The notes under the pieces are model-generated. The model was not told where the DNA came from. It worked only from the letters and a program-made list of their open reading frames with translations, and did no database searches. 64,000 nt of DNA from CALBZH01 sp964538515 (lineage in GTDB: Bacteria; Desulfobacterota; Syntrophobacteria; Syntrophobacterales; Syntrophobacteraceae): assembly GCA_964538515.1 (NCBI GenBank), contig CAZIEW010000002.1, positions 103,855-167,854 on the forward strand, in the 5' to 3' direction. How positions within the stretch are numbered: the first letter of the stretch is position 1; each line of letters opens with the position of its first letter. The position numbers and the translations under genes were made by a program. Of the stretch, positions 44,438-52,578 are shown one piece after another.

Positions 44438-45379
44438 ATGCCAGTTAAAGTTGCCGAAGAATGGCTGAACGCCTGCTCGGGCTGCGAAATTTCCATCGTG
44501 GACCTGGGCGAGCGGCTCCTCGACGTGCTCAACCTGGTCGAGTTTGTCCACATGCCCGTGATCATGGATCACAAGTACTTGGGACAGCTCGGGGACGGGA
44601 AGCATCTCTCCATCCCCGAAGCGGAGGTTGGAATCATCAGCGGCGGAATTCGCAATGCCGAGCACCTCGAAGTTGCCGAGGAGATGCGCCGCAAATGCAA
44701 GCTGATCATTGCCCTTGGAACCTGTGCCACCCACGGCGGAATCCCGGCATTAGCCAACTCCTATGAAAACCGGGAAATTCTTGATCGGTACTACACGACG
44801 GAAACGACCGACCCGTTCGACGCCCTCCCCAATGACGGCATCCCGGCTTTGCTGGATGCCTGCTACGCCCTCGATGAAAAGATCACGGTCGACGTGTACG
44901 TTCCCGGCTGCCCGCCTCATCCCGACCAGGTGTTTTCAGTGCTTGCCGCGCTCCTTGAAGGGAAGGCACCCTCCCTTGCGTCCAAGAGTGTTTGCGACAC
45001 CTGCCCAACCATCCGAGAAGGCAAGGGACAAGTGAAGCAGCTGCGGCGCTTTCTCCAGGCGCCCGATCAGAAATCGCCGGACGAGCCCCTCGACAAGATG
45101 CGCTGCCTCCTCGAACAGGGGTTTCTCTGCATGGGGCCGGTCACCAAGGCCGGCTGTGGCGGCGATAGGGTCATTCCCCGCTGCATGATCGCCCGCGTTC
45201 CCTGTAGGGGGTGCTACGGTCCGGTTAAAGAAGACGGCAACCCGCTCCTGGGCATGATGAACGCCCTGGCATCGAACGGCATCGATGTCCGGTCCCTGCC
45301 CGAGCACGTTTCGCTGCTGCGCTTTTCGGGGGCTCACGGCCTGCTGAAGCCACGCCCGAAAAGAAAGGAGACCCGATAA
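44438..45379 (+). CDS. mvhG: Cytosolic [NiFe] hydrogenase small subunit MvhG
   Basis: Small subunit of 313 residues, without signal peptide. ACSGCEISIVDLGERLL near the N-terminus begins the proximal cluster, followed by GTCATHGGIP, VPGCPPHPDQV and Cys-rich segments near the end (GFLCMGPVTKAGCGGDRVIPRC and ARVPCRGCYGPV). The sequence and length match the F420-non-reducing hydrogenase MvhG/VhuG. Its stop TAA overlaps the ATG of mvhA by one base, showing coupled translation. The enzyme should be cytosolic. Confidence 0.94.
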   Translation: MPVKVAEEWLNACSGCEISIVDLGERLLDVLNLVEFVHMPVIMDHKYLGQLGDGKHLSIPEAEVGIISGGIRNAEHLEVAEEMRRKCKLIIALGTCATHGGIPALANSYENREILDRYYTTETTDPFDALPNDGIPALLDACYALDEKITVDVYVPGCPPHPDQVFSVLAALLEGKAPSLASKSVCDTCPTIREGKGQVKQLRRFLQAPDQKSPDEPLDKMRCLLEQGFLCMGPVTKAGCGGDRVIPRCMIARVPCRGCYGPVKEDGNPLLGMMNALASNGIDVRSLPEHVSLLRFSGAHGLLKPRPKRKETR

Positions 45380-46821
45380 TGTCACAGGTCATTCAGATCG
45401 CGCCCATCACGCGCATCGAAGGCCACGCATCCATCGCCATCCACCTGGACGACCAGGGAAACGTTGCGGACGCCAAGGTCCACGTGATGTCGCTGCGCGG
45501 CTTTGAAAAATTCGTCGAAGGAAAACCCGCCGAGGAGATTCCCCGCATCGTCAACCGCATCTGCGGCATCTGCCCATGGATGCATCACCTCGCATCCAAC
45601 AAAGCGGTGGACGGCTGTTTTGGCGTGACACCTCCTCCAGCGGGCAGAAAGCTGCGCGAGCTCATGCAGACCATCGCCCACGCCGAAGACAAGCTGCTCC
45701 ATTTCTTCTTCCTTGCCGCGGCCGATTTCGTCATGGGACCCGACAGCGACTACGCCGTGCGCAACGTGATCGGGGTTGCCAAAGCGAACCCCGAGCTTGC
45801 GCAGAAGGTCGTCAGGATGCGCTACATGGCCAAAATGATCCTGGAGAAATTCTCGGGCAAGGCCATTCATCCCCATGCGGGCGTTGCAGGCGGATTCTCG
45901 AAGCCGCTCCTGGAGGAGGACCGCAAGGAATTCCTTGCCCAGATGCGCGAGCTCCTTGATTTTGCCCTCTTCACCATGGAATTCGCCAAAACCCAGGTGT
46001 TCCCGAAGTATCTCAGCACCATCGAGTCGCTCGGGGTGATCAAGACCGGATTCATCGGCACTGTGGACGACGGTGGGGCGTTGAATCTCTACGACGGCAA
46101 GATCCGCCTCATGAAGCCGGACGGCAGCACCACGGACTTCTCCCCCCAGGATTACACGGAATATTTGGGAGAGCAGGTTGTACCGCACTCCTACGGGAAG
46201 TTCCCCTACGCCCGGTGCTGGAACGAAGGCTTTTCCATGGATCTGAACGATCCCAAAGGCATCTACCGGGCCAACTGCCTCGCGCGCATCAACGTTGTCG
46301 ACCGGATTCCCACCCCGCGGGCGCAGGCTGAGCTCGAAGAGCTCCGCGAGAAATTCGGACGACCCGCCCAAGCGACGCTGCTGTATCATTGGGCCCGGCT
46401 GATCGAGGAAATCTATGCCTGTGAGCACGCAATCGAGCTTCTCGAAGACCCCGAAATCACGGACCCCAATATCCGGGCTCACGTCGAGCCATGCGCCGGC
46501 CGGGGTGTCGGCGTCGTGGAAGCCCCTCGCGGAACGCTCATCCACGACTACTCCACGGACGAGAAAGGGCTCATCACACGGGCCAACCTCATCGTCGGAA
46601 CGACTCACAACCTGGGCCCCATCAACATGAGCGTCAACCAGGCCGCACGGGCGTTGATCAAGAACGGATCCGTGGATGAGGGGATCCTGAATAAGATCGA
46701 GATGGCCGTCCGCGCCTACGACCCTTGAATTTCCTGTGCCACCCATCGCCTGGACGGCGATCGCGGCATCTCCATCCGCATCACAAGCGCACAGGGGGAG
46801 ACGATTCACAGTCGTTCGTAA
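45379..46821 (+). CDS. mvhA: Cytosolic [NiFeSe]-type hydrogenase large subunit MvhA with selenocysteine
   Basis: Catalytic subunit of 480 residues including selenocysteine. The N-terminal RICGICPWMHHLAS provides one Ni ligand pair. The second lies in AYDP-U-ISCATH, where the first ligand codon is UGA (46726-46728, residue 450); the family has DPCxxCxxH, and VhuU of Methanococcus has selenocysteine at this position. Translation continues in frame, with ISCATHRLDGDRG, to TAA at 46819. Stopping at the UGA would remove the essential Ni ligands, which is not plausible in an intact operon. After the His, about 24 residues form an extension for removal by the protease encoded first in the operon. 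Confidence 0.95.
46745..46761 (+). promoter_or_regulatory. Bacterial SECIS hairpin in mvhA
   Basis: Stem ATCGCC / GGCGAT with loop TGGAC, starting 17 bases after the UGA, the same distance and loop as in mvhD. The stem sequences differ but pair perfectly, a covariation that argues for a selected RNA structure rather than shared protein sequence, although both encode a similar Leu-Asp-Gly peptide. Confidence 0.82.
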
Positions 46822-46837
46822 CCAAGAGACTTCGAGT

Positions 46838-46862
46838 GTGGGCACGGCAGGTCCGTGCCCAC
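46838..46862 (+). terminator. Hairpin after mvhA
   Basis: Stem GTGGGCACGG / CCGTGCCCAC with loop CAGGT lies 16 bases after the mvhA stop. It is strong but has no T-run, so it may end transcription in a Rho-dependent or inefficient way, or stabilise the mRNA. Confidence 0.55.
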
Positions 46863-47174
46863 TCCTGTTCGGATGCAAAACACCGAGAAAAGGCTGCCCC
46901 AACACTCGAGCCCCCTACCCGTTTCCGGCCAGAGAACCGTCCATGCTTCGTGGCTCACTGCCATGTCAATTGCCTCCGGGCCGACTCCGCCAATCCTCCC
47001 GCATCGGTCCTATCCGCCCAATCCCTCAAAAGGGTTTCGAGACACGAGCCAGATCGTGTCGGCATCCCGCGGAAGGAGCCAACCTGCCTCTGCCTTACGC
47101 TGGCCTTGTAATAGGGCGAGTCCTCCATACTCCCTGGACGTTTGCTGCCGCTCGCGGTAAACGTGACAGAGCAT

Positions 47175-47204
47175 GTGCCAGAAATCTTTGTAATAAACTG
47201 GCAC
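47175..47204. promoter_or_regulatory. Dyad overlapping the purM promoter
   Basis: GTGCCAG (47175-47181) and CTGGCAC (47198-47204) with a 16-base spacer, overlapping the -35 element and spacer of the promoter at 47188-47216. A repressor site is possible. Arms of seven bases can arise by chance. Confidence 0.3.
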
Positions 47205-47216
47205 AGGTGGTATATT
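47188..47216 (+). promoter_or_regulatory. Candidate sigma-70 promoter of purM
   Basis: TTGTAA and TATATT with a 17-base spacer. The predicted start, near 47223, is about 54 bases before the purM ATG. Confidence 0.55.
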
Positions 47217-47276
47217 GCTTCGCCTTGGGTAAGTGATCTTTTTCAAAATCCGCGAGAAAGGAGCTGCGACCGTTCC

Positions 47277-48323
47277 ATGAAGAAAGACCTTTACAGGGAG
47301 GCCGGGGTAGATCTGGACAAGGCGAACGAGCTGGTCAAACGCATCTCGCCTTTGGTGCGCAGCACCTTCAACAGCGGCGTCATCACGGACATCGGCGGCT
47401 TCGGCGGTCTTTTTTCGGTGAACACTCAGAGCCTCAATCGCCCGGTTCTCGTCTCTTCCACCGATGGTGTCGGGACCAAATTGAAGATCGCTTTCTGGGC
47501 CGACCGTCACAACACGATCGGGATCGATCTGGTCGCCATGTGCTTGAACGATATCGTCGTTCAAGGAGCCAAGCCGCTATTCTTCCTGGATTACCTCGCG
47601 ATGGGCCGAATTGATCTGGACCGCGTCGAACAGATCATCAGCGGGATCGTGGCTGGCTGCAAGGAAGCGAACTGCTCGCTCATCGGGGGTGAAACCGCCG
47701 AGATGCCCGATTTTTACAGGGAAAACGAGTACGATGTGGCCGGCTTCGGAGTGGGGTTGGTCGACAACAGCGAAATCATCGACGGTTCGACCATCCGCGT
47801 CGGCAACCAGATCATTGGGCTCGCTTCAAGCGGGCTGCACTCGAACGGCTACAGCCTGGTCCGCCGGATCGTCTTCGACCAGCTGAAGCTCCAGCCGGAT
47901 TCTCTGATTCCCGGGTGCAACCGGACGGCTGCCGAAGAGCTCTTGGAGCCGACCCGCATCTACGTGGACCCGGTGCTTAAGATCCTGCGCCAGTTTCCGG
48001 TGACTGGAATGGCTCATATTACCGGAGGCGGATTCTGGGACAACATCCCCCGCATCCTGCCCAAGGCCTGCCAGGCCCTGATTTACCGGGGGTCTTGGTC
48101 GGTCCCCCCGATATTCCCCTTTCTGCAGGAATCCGCCGCAATCCCGGACGAAGAGATGTTTCACGTGTTCAACAACGGAATCGGCTTCATTCTGGTGGTG
48201 GGCGCAGCCCAGTGCCAGGAAGTGATCCAGCTTGTCAATGCCATGGGACAGAAGGCTTATCGTATCGGCGAGATTGTCCCTCGGGAACCGAACGGGCCGG
48301 CCGTCCGCATCACTGAGCGCTGA
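47277..48323 (+). CDS. purM: Phosphoribosylformylglycinamidine cyclo-ligase (AIR synthetase)
   Basis: Purine pathway enzyme of 348 residues making 5-aminoimidazole ribonucleotide. Family motifs are YREAGVDLDKANELV, the ATP-binding STDGVGTKLKIAF, AMCLNDIVVQGAKPLFFLDY, GGETAEMPDFY and HITGGGFWDNIPRILP. The start at ATG 47277 agrees with the usual N-terminus; a longer in-frame extension to 47142 is not family sequence. An AGGAG-like site lies upstream. It is unconnected to the hydrogenase operon. Confidence 0.95.
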   Translation: MKKDLYREAGVDLDKANELVKRISPLVRSTFNSGVITDIGGFGGLFSVNTQSLNRPVLVSSTDGVGTKLKIAFWADRHNTIGIDLVAMCLNDIVVQGAKPLFFLDYLAMGRIDLDRVEQIISGIVAGCKEANCSLIGGETAEMPDFYRENEYDVAGFGVGLVDNSEIIDGSTIRVGNQIIGLASSGLHSNGYSLVRRIVFDQLKLQPDSLIPGCNRTAAEELLEPTRIYVDPVLKILRQFPVTGMAHITGGGFWDNIPRILPKACQALIYRGSWSVPPIFPFLQESAAIPDEEMFHVFNNGIGFILVVGAAQCQEVIQLVNAMGQKAYRIGEIVPREPNGPAVRITER

Positions 48324-48492
48324 TTGCAGCCGCGCCTTCTCTCGGGACCGTGCCTCTGCCTTCCGGACGGAAAAAGCTTGCTGTCTCTCGCTTGCTGTGC
48401 TAGATAAGCGATTCGCCCGTTTTCGACGGTGGAAAAGCGCGCGATCAGCGTGAATTATTGACATATTCGATGTTGGAAAGGAATGCACCCCG

Positions 48493-48687
48493 ATGAGCCG
48501 CAAGTGTGACTTCTGCGGAAAGACTCCGCAAGTGGGCAACAATGTCAGCCATGCCAACAACAAAACCAAGCGGGTCTGGTACCCGAATCTCCAGTCCGTT
48601 CGCCATGTTGGAGCGGACGGCCAGGTCCAGCGCGTGCGCGCTTGCACTCGCTGCATCCGAACCGGCGTCGTCGTAAAGCCAGCCTGA
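48493..48687 (+). CDS. rpmB: 50S ribosomal protein L28
   Basis: Ribosomal protein of 64 residues with the L28 pattern: RKCDFCGKTPQVGNNVSHAN, KTKRVWYPNLQ and VRACTRCIRTG. It retains two CxxC pairs (CDFC and CTRC), so it is the zinc-binding (C+) form. Such forms are often found where zinc is not limiting. It lies between purM and ubiE and has its own transcription unit in appearance. Confidence 0.95.
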   Translation: MSRKCDFCGKTPQVGNNVSHANNKTKRVWYPNLQSVRHVGADGQVQRVRACTRCIRTGVVVKPA

Positions 48688-48691
48688 TCCC

Positions 48692-48735
48692 AACCGGCCG
48701 CTCCTGCGCTCTCAACCGCGTCCGTGCGGCCGGTT
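48692..48735. repeat. Inverted repeat between rpmB and ubiE
   Basis: AACCGGCCGC (48692-48701) and GCGGCCGGTT (48726-48735) are perfect 10-base arms around a 24-base loop. No T-run follows, so a terminator is uncertain. Confidence 0.5.
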
Positions 48736-48766
48736 CTCCACCTTCTCCTATCCCTCAGGAACACCC

Positions 48767-49564
48767 ATGCAGCCAATGTCCCAGCACGATTCCAAGCAAC
48801 GCTCCACTGCGCCCGAAGCCGGCGACGGGTTGACACACTTCGGCTACCTGCTCGTGCCCGAGACTGATAAGGAACGATGGGTGCGTCGGCACTTCAATAC
48901 GGTCGCCGAGAAGTACGATTTCATGAACAGCCTGCTCAGCCTCGGGACCCATCACATTTGGAAGCGGATTGCCGTCCGCATGATGGGACTGCGGCCCGGC
49001 GATCGCGTGCTTGACGTTTGCGGGGGAACTGCGGATCTGGCCTTATTGGCCGCCAAGGATGTCGGACGCCAGGGCGAGATTGTCGTCTACGACATCAACC
49101 ACGCCATGATGCTCGCCGGGCAGCCCAAGGTCGCGGCTTCCCCGCATGGGAACAACATCCGCTACATTGAAGGGGATGCGGAGCACATCGCCTTTGAGGA
49201 CAACTGCTTTGACGGCGCCATGGTTGGATTCGGAATTCGAAACCTGACGCACATGGAGCAAGGGTTCCGTGAGATGCACCGGATCCTCAAACCGGGTGGC
49301 GTGCTCATGTGCCTCGAATTCTCGGAGCCCATCACGCCTTGGTTTCGAGCACTTTACGATTTCTACTCCTTTTACATCATGCCGAACGTGGGCAAGATCC
49401 TCGGCGGGTCCAGACCCGCCTATACCTACCTGCCGGAATCGATCCGCATGTTCCCTGGACCGGATGAGCTCAAGTCCATACTCGAAGGCATCGGGTTCCG
49501 GAATGTGCGCTACAGGCGCCTGACCGACGGAATTGCCGTGGTCCACGTGGGGATCAAAGCCTAG
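48767..49564 (+). CDS. menG: Demethylmenaquinone methyltransferase UbiE/MenG
   Basis: SAM-dependent methyltransferase of 265 residues with a short N-terminal extension. The family signature FNTVAEKYDFMNSLLSLG and HHIWKRIAV precedes the SAM motif VLDVCGGTADLALLAAK; later motifs are GFGIRNLTHMEQGFREM, LKPGGVLMCLEFSEP and YTYLPESIRMFPGP. In an anaerobe the product is menaquinone rather than ubiquinone, fitting respiration linked to the periplasmic hydrogenase. A second methyltransferase gene follows after 20 bases. Confidence 0.93.
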   Translation: MQPMSQHDSKQRSTAPEAGDGLTHFGYLLVPETDKERWVRRHFNTVAEKYDFMNSLLSLGTHHIWKRIAVRMMGLRPGDRVLDVCGGTADLALLAAKDVGRQGEIVVYDINHAMMLAGQPKVAASPHGNNIRYIEGDAEHIAFEDNCFDGAMVGFGIRNLTHMEQGFREMHRILKPGGVLMCLEFSEPITPWFRALYDFYSFYIMPNVGKILGGSRPAYTYLPESIRMFPGPDELKSILEGIGFRNVRYRRLTDGIAVVHVGIKA

Positions 49565-49584
49565 GCCATGTCAGGGAGGATCAG

Positions 49585-50181
49585 ATGAAGCTCAATTGGG
49601 CCGAACGGTGGGTCGTCAACAACCCCTTGAGAGTGCTGGAGCAATCGGCCCAGCTGCGCTGGATGAAGGGGGTCGCTTCTCTCAAGCCTGGAGCCCGGGT
49701 TCTGGAAGTCGGATGCGGCCGGGGAGCCGGAGCCGCCCTCGTTCTCAAAACCTTTAAGCCCGAGGGCGTTTTCGCAACTGACTTGGACGTCGCGATGATT
49801 CGAAGAGCCCGGCGCTACTTGACGGCATCCCAGAAAAACCCCATTCAGCTTGCCGCCGCGGATGCGTCAGCGCTCCCTTTTGGATCCAGTGCCTTTGATG
49901 CGGTTTTCGTATTCGGCGTCCTGCATCACGTTCCCGTTTGGCAGCGCGGCCTTGAGGAGATCGCTCGCGTGCTTCGGCCAGGCGGGCTCTTGTATCTCGA
50001 GGAGCTCTACCCGACCCTCTACCAAAATTGCATCACCCGGCACATCCTGCTGCATCCGACGGAAAATCGTTTTGGCAGTGACGACCTGAAATCCGCCCTC
50101 CAGAATCAGGGCTTTTCCTTCCTGGGGATGCGTGAAGTGAAGTTTGTCGGGATCCTGGCCGTCCTGCGCAAGGCCTCCTAA
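49585..50181 (+). CDS. Class I SAM-dependent methyltransferase
   Basis: Methyltransferase of 198 residues with SAM-binding motif I VLEVGCGRGAGAAL, motif II in TDLDVAMIRRARRYL, and VFVFGVLHHVPVWQRGLEEIARVLRPGG. The substrate cannot be seen from the sequence. Directly downstream of ubiE/menG on the same strand with a 20-base gap, so it may methylate a lipid or quinone-type compound. Its 3' end overlaps the end of rpe by four bases (convergent genes). Confidence 0.8.
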   Translation: MKLNWAERWVVNNPLRVLEQSAQLRWMKGVASLKPGARVLEVGCGRGAGAALVLKTFKPEGVFATDLDVAMIRRARRYLTASQKNPIQLAAADASALPFGSSAFDAVFVFGVLHHVPVWQRGLEEIARVLRPGGLLYLEELYPTLYQNCITRHILLHPTENRFGSDDLKSALQNQGFSFLGMREVKFVGILAVLRKAS

Positions 50182-50840
50182 AGGGTGACGTTACGCTTCA
50201 TTCTGGCTTTGAGCGCGCGGACGTTCTCTCCATAGCTCTGCCCCTTAAACACCGCCGAGCCCGCAACAAACACATCAACCCCCGCCTCCACCAAACCGTC
50301 GATCGTACCGCGGTGAACCCCTCCGTCCACTTCGAGGACCACGGGCCGTGCGGTGCCATCGATCATCCGCCGGCATCGGGCAACCTTTGGAAGCATGGCT
50401 TCGATGAACTTCTGCCCGCCGAAGCCGGGATTCACGGTCATGAGGAGCACCATGTCGACATCATTCAAAATGTGCTCGATGGTGCTGAGGGGCGTGGCGG
50501 GATTGAGCGACACGGTCGCACGGACCCCGAGCTCTTTGATGCGTTGGATGAGCCGGTGCAGGTGGGGGGCCGCCTCCACATGAACACCGAGCCAATCGGC
50601 CCCCGCATCGACGAAGTCCTTGATGTACAGCTCAGGCCGTTCGATCATGAGGTGCACGTCCAGAGGCAGAGTGGTGGCGCGTCTGATGGCACGAACGACA
50701 TCCGGGCCAATGGTGATGTTCGGGACGAAATGGCCGTCCATGACGTCCACGTGAATCCAGTCGGCACCGGCCGCCTGAACGGCCTGGACCTCCTCGTGAA
50801 GCCGTCCGAAATCCGCCGAAAGAATCGATGCAGAAAGCAT
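50178..50840 (-). CDS. rpe: Ribulose-phosphate 3-epimerase
   Basis: TIM-barrel enzyme of 220 residues in the pentose phosphate and Calvin pathways. The metal-binding and active residues are in LSASILSADFGRL, WIHVDVMDGHFVPNITIGPDV, DVHLMIERPELYI, VLLMTVNPGFGGQKF and VDGGVHRGTI. Length and all motifs match the family. It converges on the methyltransferase. Confidence 0.95.
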   Translation of the reverse strand: MLSASILSADFGRLHEEVQAVQAAGADWIHVDVMDGHFVPNITIGPDVVRAIRRATTLPLDVHLMIERPELYIKDFVDAGADWLGVHVEAAPHLHRLIQRIKELGVRATVSLNPATPLSTIEHILNDVDMVLLMTVNPGFGGQKFIEAMLPKVARCRRMIDGTARPVVLEVDGGVHRGTIDGLVEAGVDVFVAGSAVFKGQSYGENVRALKARMKRNVTL

Positions 50841-50913
50841 TTCGCGTGCGCCCTCCTTTCAAGTTGATCCGTGCCCCCGCCATGTTCGTCACCCAACCGG
50901 CGGCCGGCAACAG

Positions 50914-50942
50914 AAAAAGCCGGGAGTTGCCTCCCGGCTTTT
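50914..50942 (-). terminator. Intrinsic terminator of the cold-shock gene
   Basis: AAAAGCCGGGAG and CTCCCGGCTTTT form a 12-base stem with a four-base loop, with T-run on the minus-strand reading, 34 bases after the cold-shock gene stop. It separates that gene from rpe on the same strand. Confidence 0.9.
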
Positions 50943-50975
50943 CTTATGGCTTACCGTACTGTAAACAGGGTGCTA

Positions 50976-51176
50976 CTAGAGCCTTCTGACGTTAACCGCC
51001 TGGGGGCCCTTTGTTCCGCGCTCGACCTCGAACTGAACGCTATCCCCTTCGTTCAGCGTCTTGAAGCCGTCACCGACGATCCCGCTGAAATGAACGAAGA
51101 CATCGCCCTGCTCTTGCGATTCGATGAATCCATAGCCCTTCTTTTCGTTAAACCACTTCACTCGGCCTTGCTGCAT
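50976..51176 (-). CDS. cspA: Cold-shock domain protein
   Basis: Nucleic acid-binding protein of 66 residues. RNP1 is KGYGFIESQ and RNP2 is DVFVHFSGI; the beta-barrel ends in QAVNVRRL. It starts at ATG 51176 with AAAGGA upstream; a longer frame up to 51206 is not family sequence. CspA-type proteins act as RNA chaperones during cold or growth transitions. The long untranslated space upstream fits a regulated leader, but no conserved element was recognised. Confidence 0.93.
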   Translation of the reverse strand: MQQGRVKWFNEKKGYGFIESQEQGDVFVHFSGIVGDGFKTLNEGDSVQFEVERGTKGPQAVNVRRL

Positions 51177-51502
51177 TTCTGGATCCTTTCTTCCTAACCT
51201 GGCCATTGCTTTTTTCGTGGCGCGTTACTTTGTATGCACCCTGGGACTCGTTCTGACCTTGGGCAAAACTGATCTTGAGGCGGCTCCAAAATATCGAACC
51301 AGACCTTATACCTTGACGCGCATATAAACTTTCTCTTGGGAGATGTCAAATGATAAAGAAGCCCGATTGAGTGCTATGGTGCAGAATTTGAGACTCGCGA
51401 TCGAAGAGTGGGTATGGTAGAAATGCTTGGCTGGCGGCTACCGGTTTTCGTGGGCATACATTTCTATGCGGGGTCTTCCCCGGACATCTTCTCGGATTCA
51501 CC
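51177..51502. other. Divergent intergenic region
   Basis: About 325 bases between the cold-shock gene and the phosphatase gene. It contains A+T-rich stretches and no recognised hairpin or clear promoter. Confidence 0.4.
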
Positions 51503-52294
51503 ATGGACCACCAAGAAGGCACCAAGCTCTCCATCGACTATGGAAAATGTACCCATGACGGGGGCAAGAAGGAAAATCAGGACTCCCTGGACGCATTTCT
51601 TGATGACAACCGGGATCTGTACTGCTTCGCTATCGCGGATGGATTGGGGACCTACAGGCGCGGGAGCAAAGCCTCGACGCTCGCCGTCGCGTCCATCCTG
51701 AGATGCTTTTCCGGGATCGAAAGCAAACCTCCCGGCAGTTGGCTGCATGGCGCCTTCCATGAAGCACACCATCTGCTGAAGGAGCAGAACCGGATCGACC
51801 CGTCGCTGGGGAAGATGAAGACGACCTGCTCCGTGGTTGTTTTGATACAGGGTAGAGCTTATTGGGCTTCGGTCGGCGATAGTCGGATCTATGTCCTCAG
51901 AGATGGGAAGATTCTGCACCGCACCAAGGATCATTCCGTCGTTCAAGTGCTGTTGGACATGGGAGAAATCGAGCCGTCCGAGGTTCGTGATCACCCCGAC
52001 CGAAACCGGGTCATCAGGGTGCTGGGGATGGATGAAGAGATGAAGCCCATGGTCTATTCCGACGGTCTCGCCCTTCAACCCGGGGACTGCTTTTTATTGT
52101 GTACGGACGGTCTGTGGAGCTGCATCGACGATGATTCCATCGCAGCCTTTATGGCTGCCCATCAGCACATGAAAGCCCAAGCAGCTCTGGATGCGTTGTT
52201 TCAGGACATCCTCTTCCGAGCCGTTGAAAAAGGGTACGGTCAATACCATGACAACTTGTCAGCCCAGCTGGTTTTCATCAGGGAATCGGCATAG
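51503..52294 (+). CDS. PP2C-family protein phosphatase
   Basis: Ser/Thr phosphatase of 263 residues with metal-binding Asp residues in KKENQDSL, CFAIADGLGTYRRGSKAS, VGDSRIYVLRDG, KDHSVVQVLLDMGEI and LLCTDGLWSCIDDDSI, in the order of the PppA/PrpC group. It has no signal peptide or extra domain. It directly precedes the Ser/Thr kinase gene, and the two probably act on the same phosphoproteins, including the FHA proteins downstream. No clear ribosome binding site precedes the ATG at 51503. Confidence 0.92.
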   Translation: MDHQEGTKLSIDYGKCTHDGGKKENQDSLDAFLDDNRDLYCFAIADGLGTYRRGSKASTLAVASILRCFSGIESKPPGSWLHGAFHEAHHLLKEQNRIDPSLGKMKTTCSVVVLIQGRAYWASVGDSRIYVLRDGKILHRTKDHSVVQVLLDMGEIEPSEVRDHPDRNRVIRVLGMDEEMKPMVYSDGLALQPGDCFLLCTDGLWSCIDDDSIAAFMAAHQHMKAQAALDALFQDILFRAVEKGYGQYHDNLSAQLVFIRESA

Positions 52295-52578
52295 CCGAAA
52301 TCCTGGCCAATCTTCGAACTGCACGGATCCCGGCTGAAAGGCTGCCGGGATGACGTTCATTTTGATTCCGGTCACCTCGGGCGACAGGCAGCCGATAGGT
52401 GTTTTGGAGCCCATAACGCTAGCGCCGCCTTCCCGTGGCAGCGTGAGCCCCACGTCCACGGTGCACCGTCAAACGCCGCCGTGGGCGGCCGCGTTGCCGA
52501 AATCTGCTTCCGGCACGTGTGGACGCGGTTTTGCTGCCTCGTGCATTCGATCATCCGAGTCATTCCGTGAGAGGGCTT

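Larger units (their letters stand above)
46822..47276. other. Intergenic region with hairpin and purM promoter
   Basis: About 455 bases without a convincing gene. It holds a hairpin at 46838-46862 and a candidate promoter with a dyad at 47175-47216. Confidence 0.45.

Noticed and set aside
43241..44734. Long minus-strand frame opposite the FrhB-like gene
   Set aside because: Shadow; the plus-strand gene has clear motifs and an excellent ribosome binding site.
46726..46728. TGA in mvhA as a real stop
   Set aside because: It would remove the essential DPxxxCxxH Ni ligands; frame and family sequence continue to TAA at 46819.
45382..46905. Long minus-strand frame opposite mvhA
   Set aside because: Shadow of mvhA; rich in codons expected from the complement.
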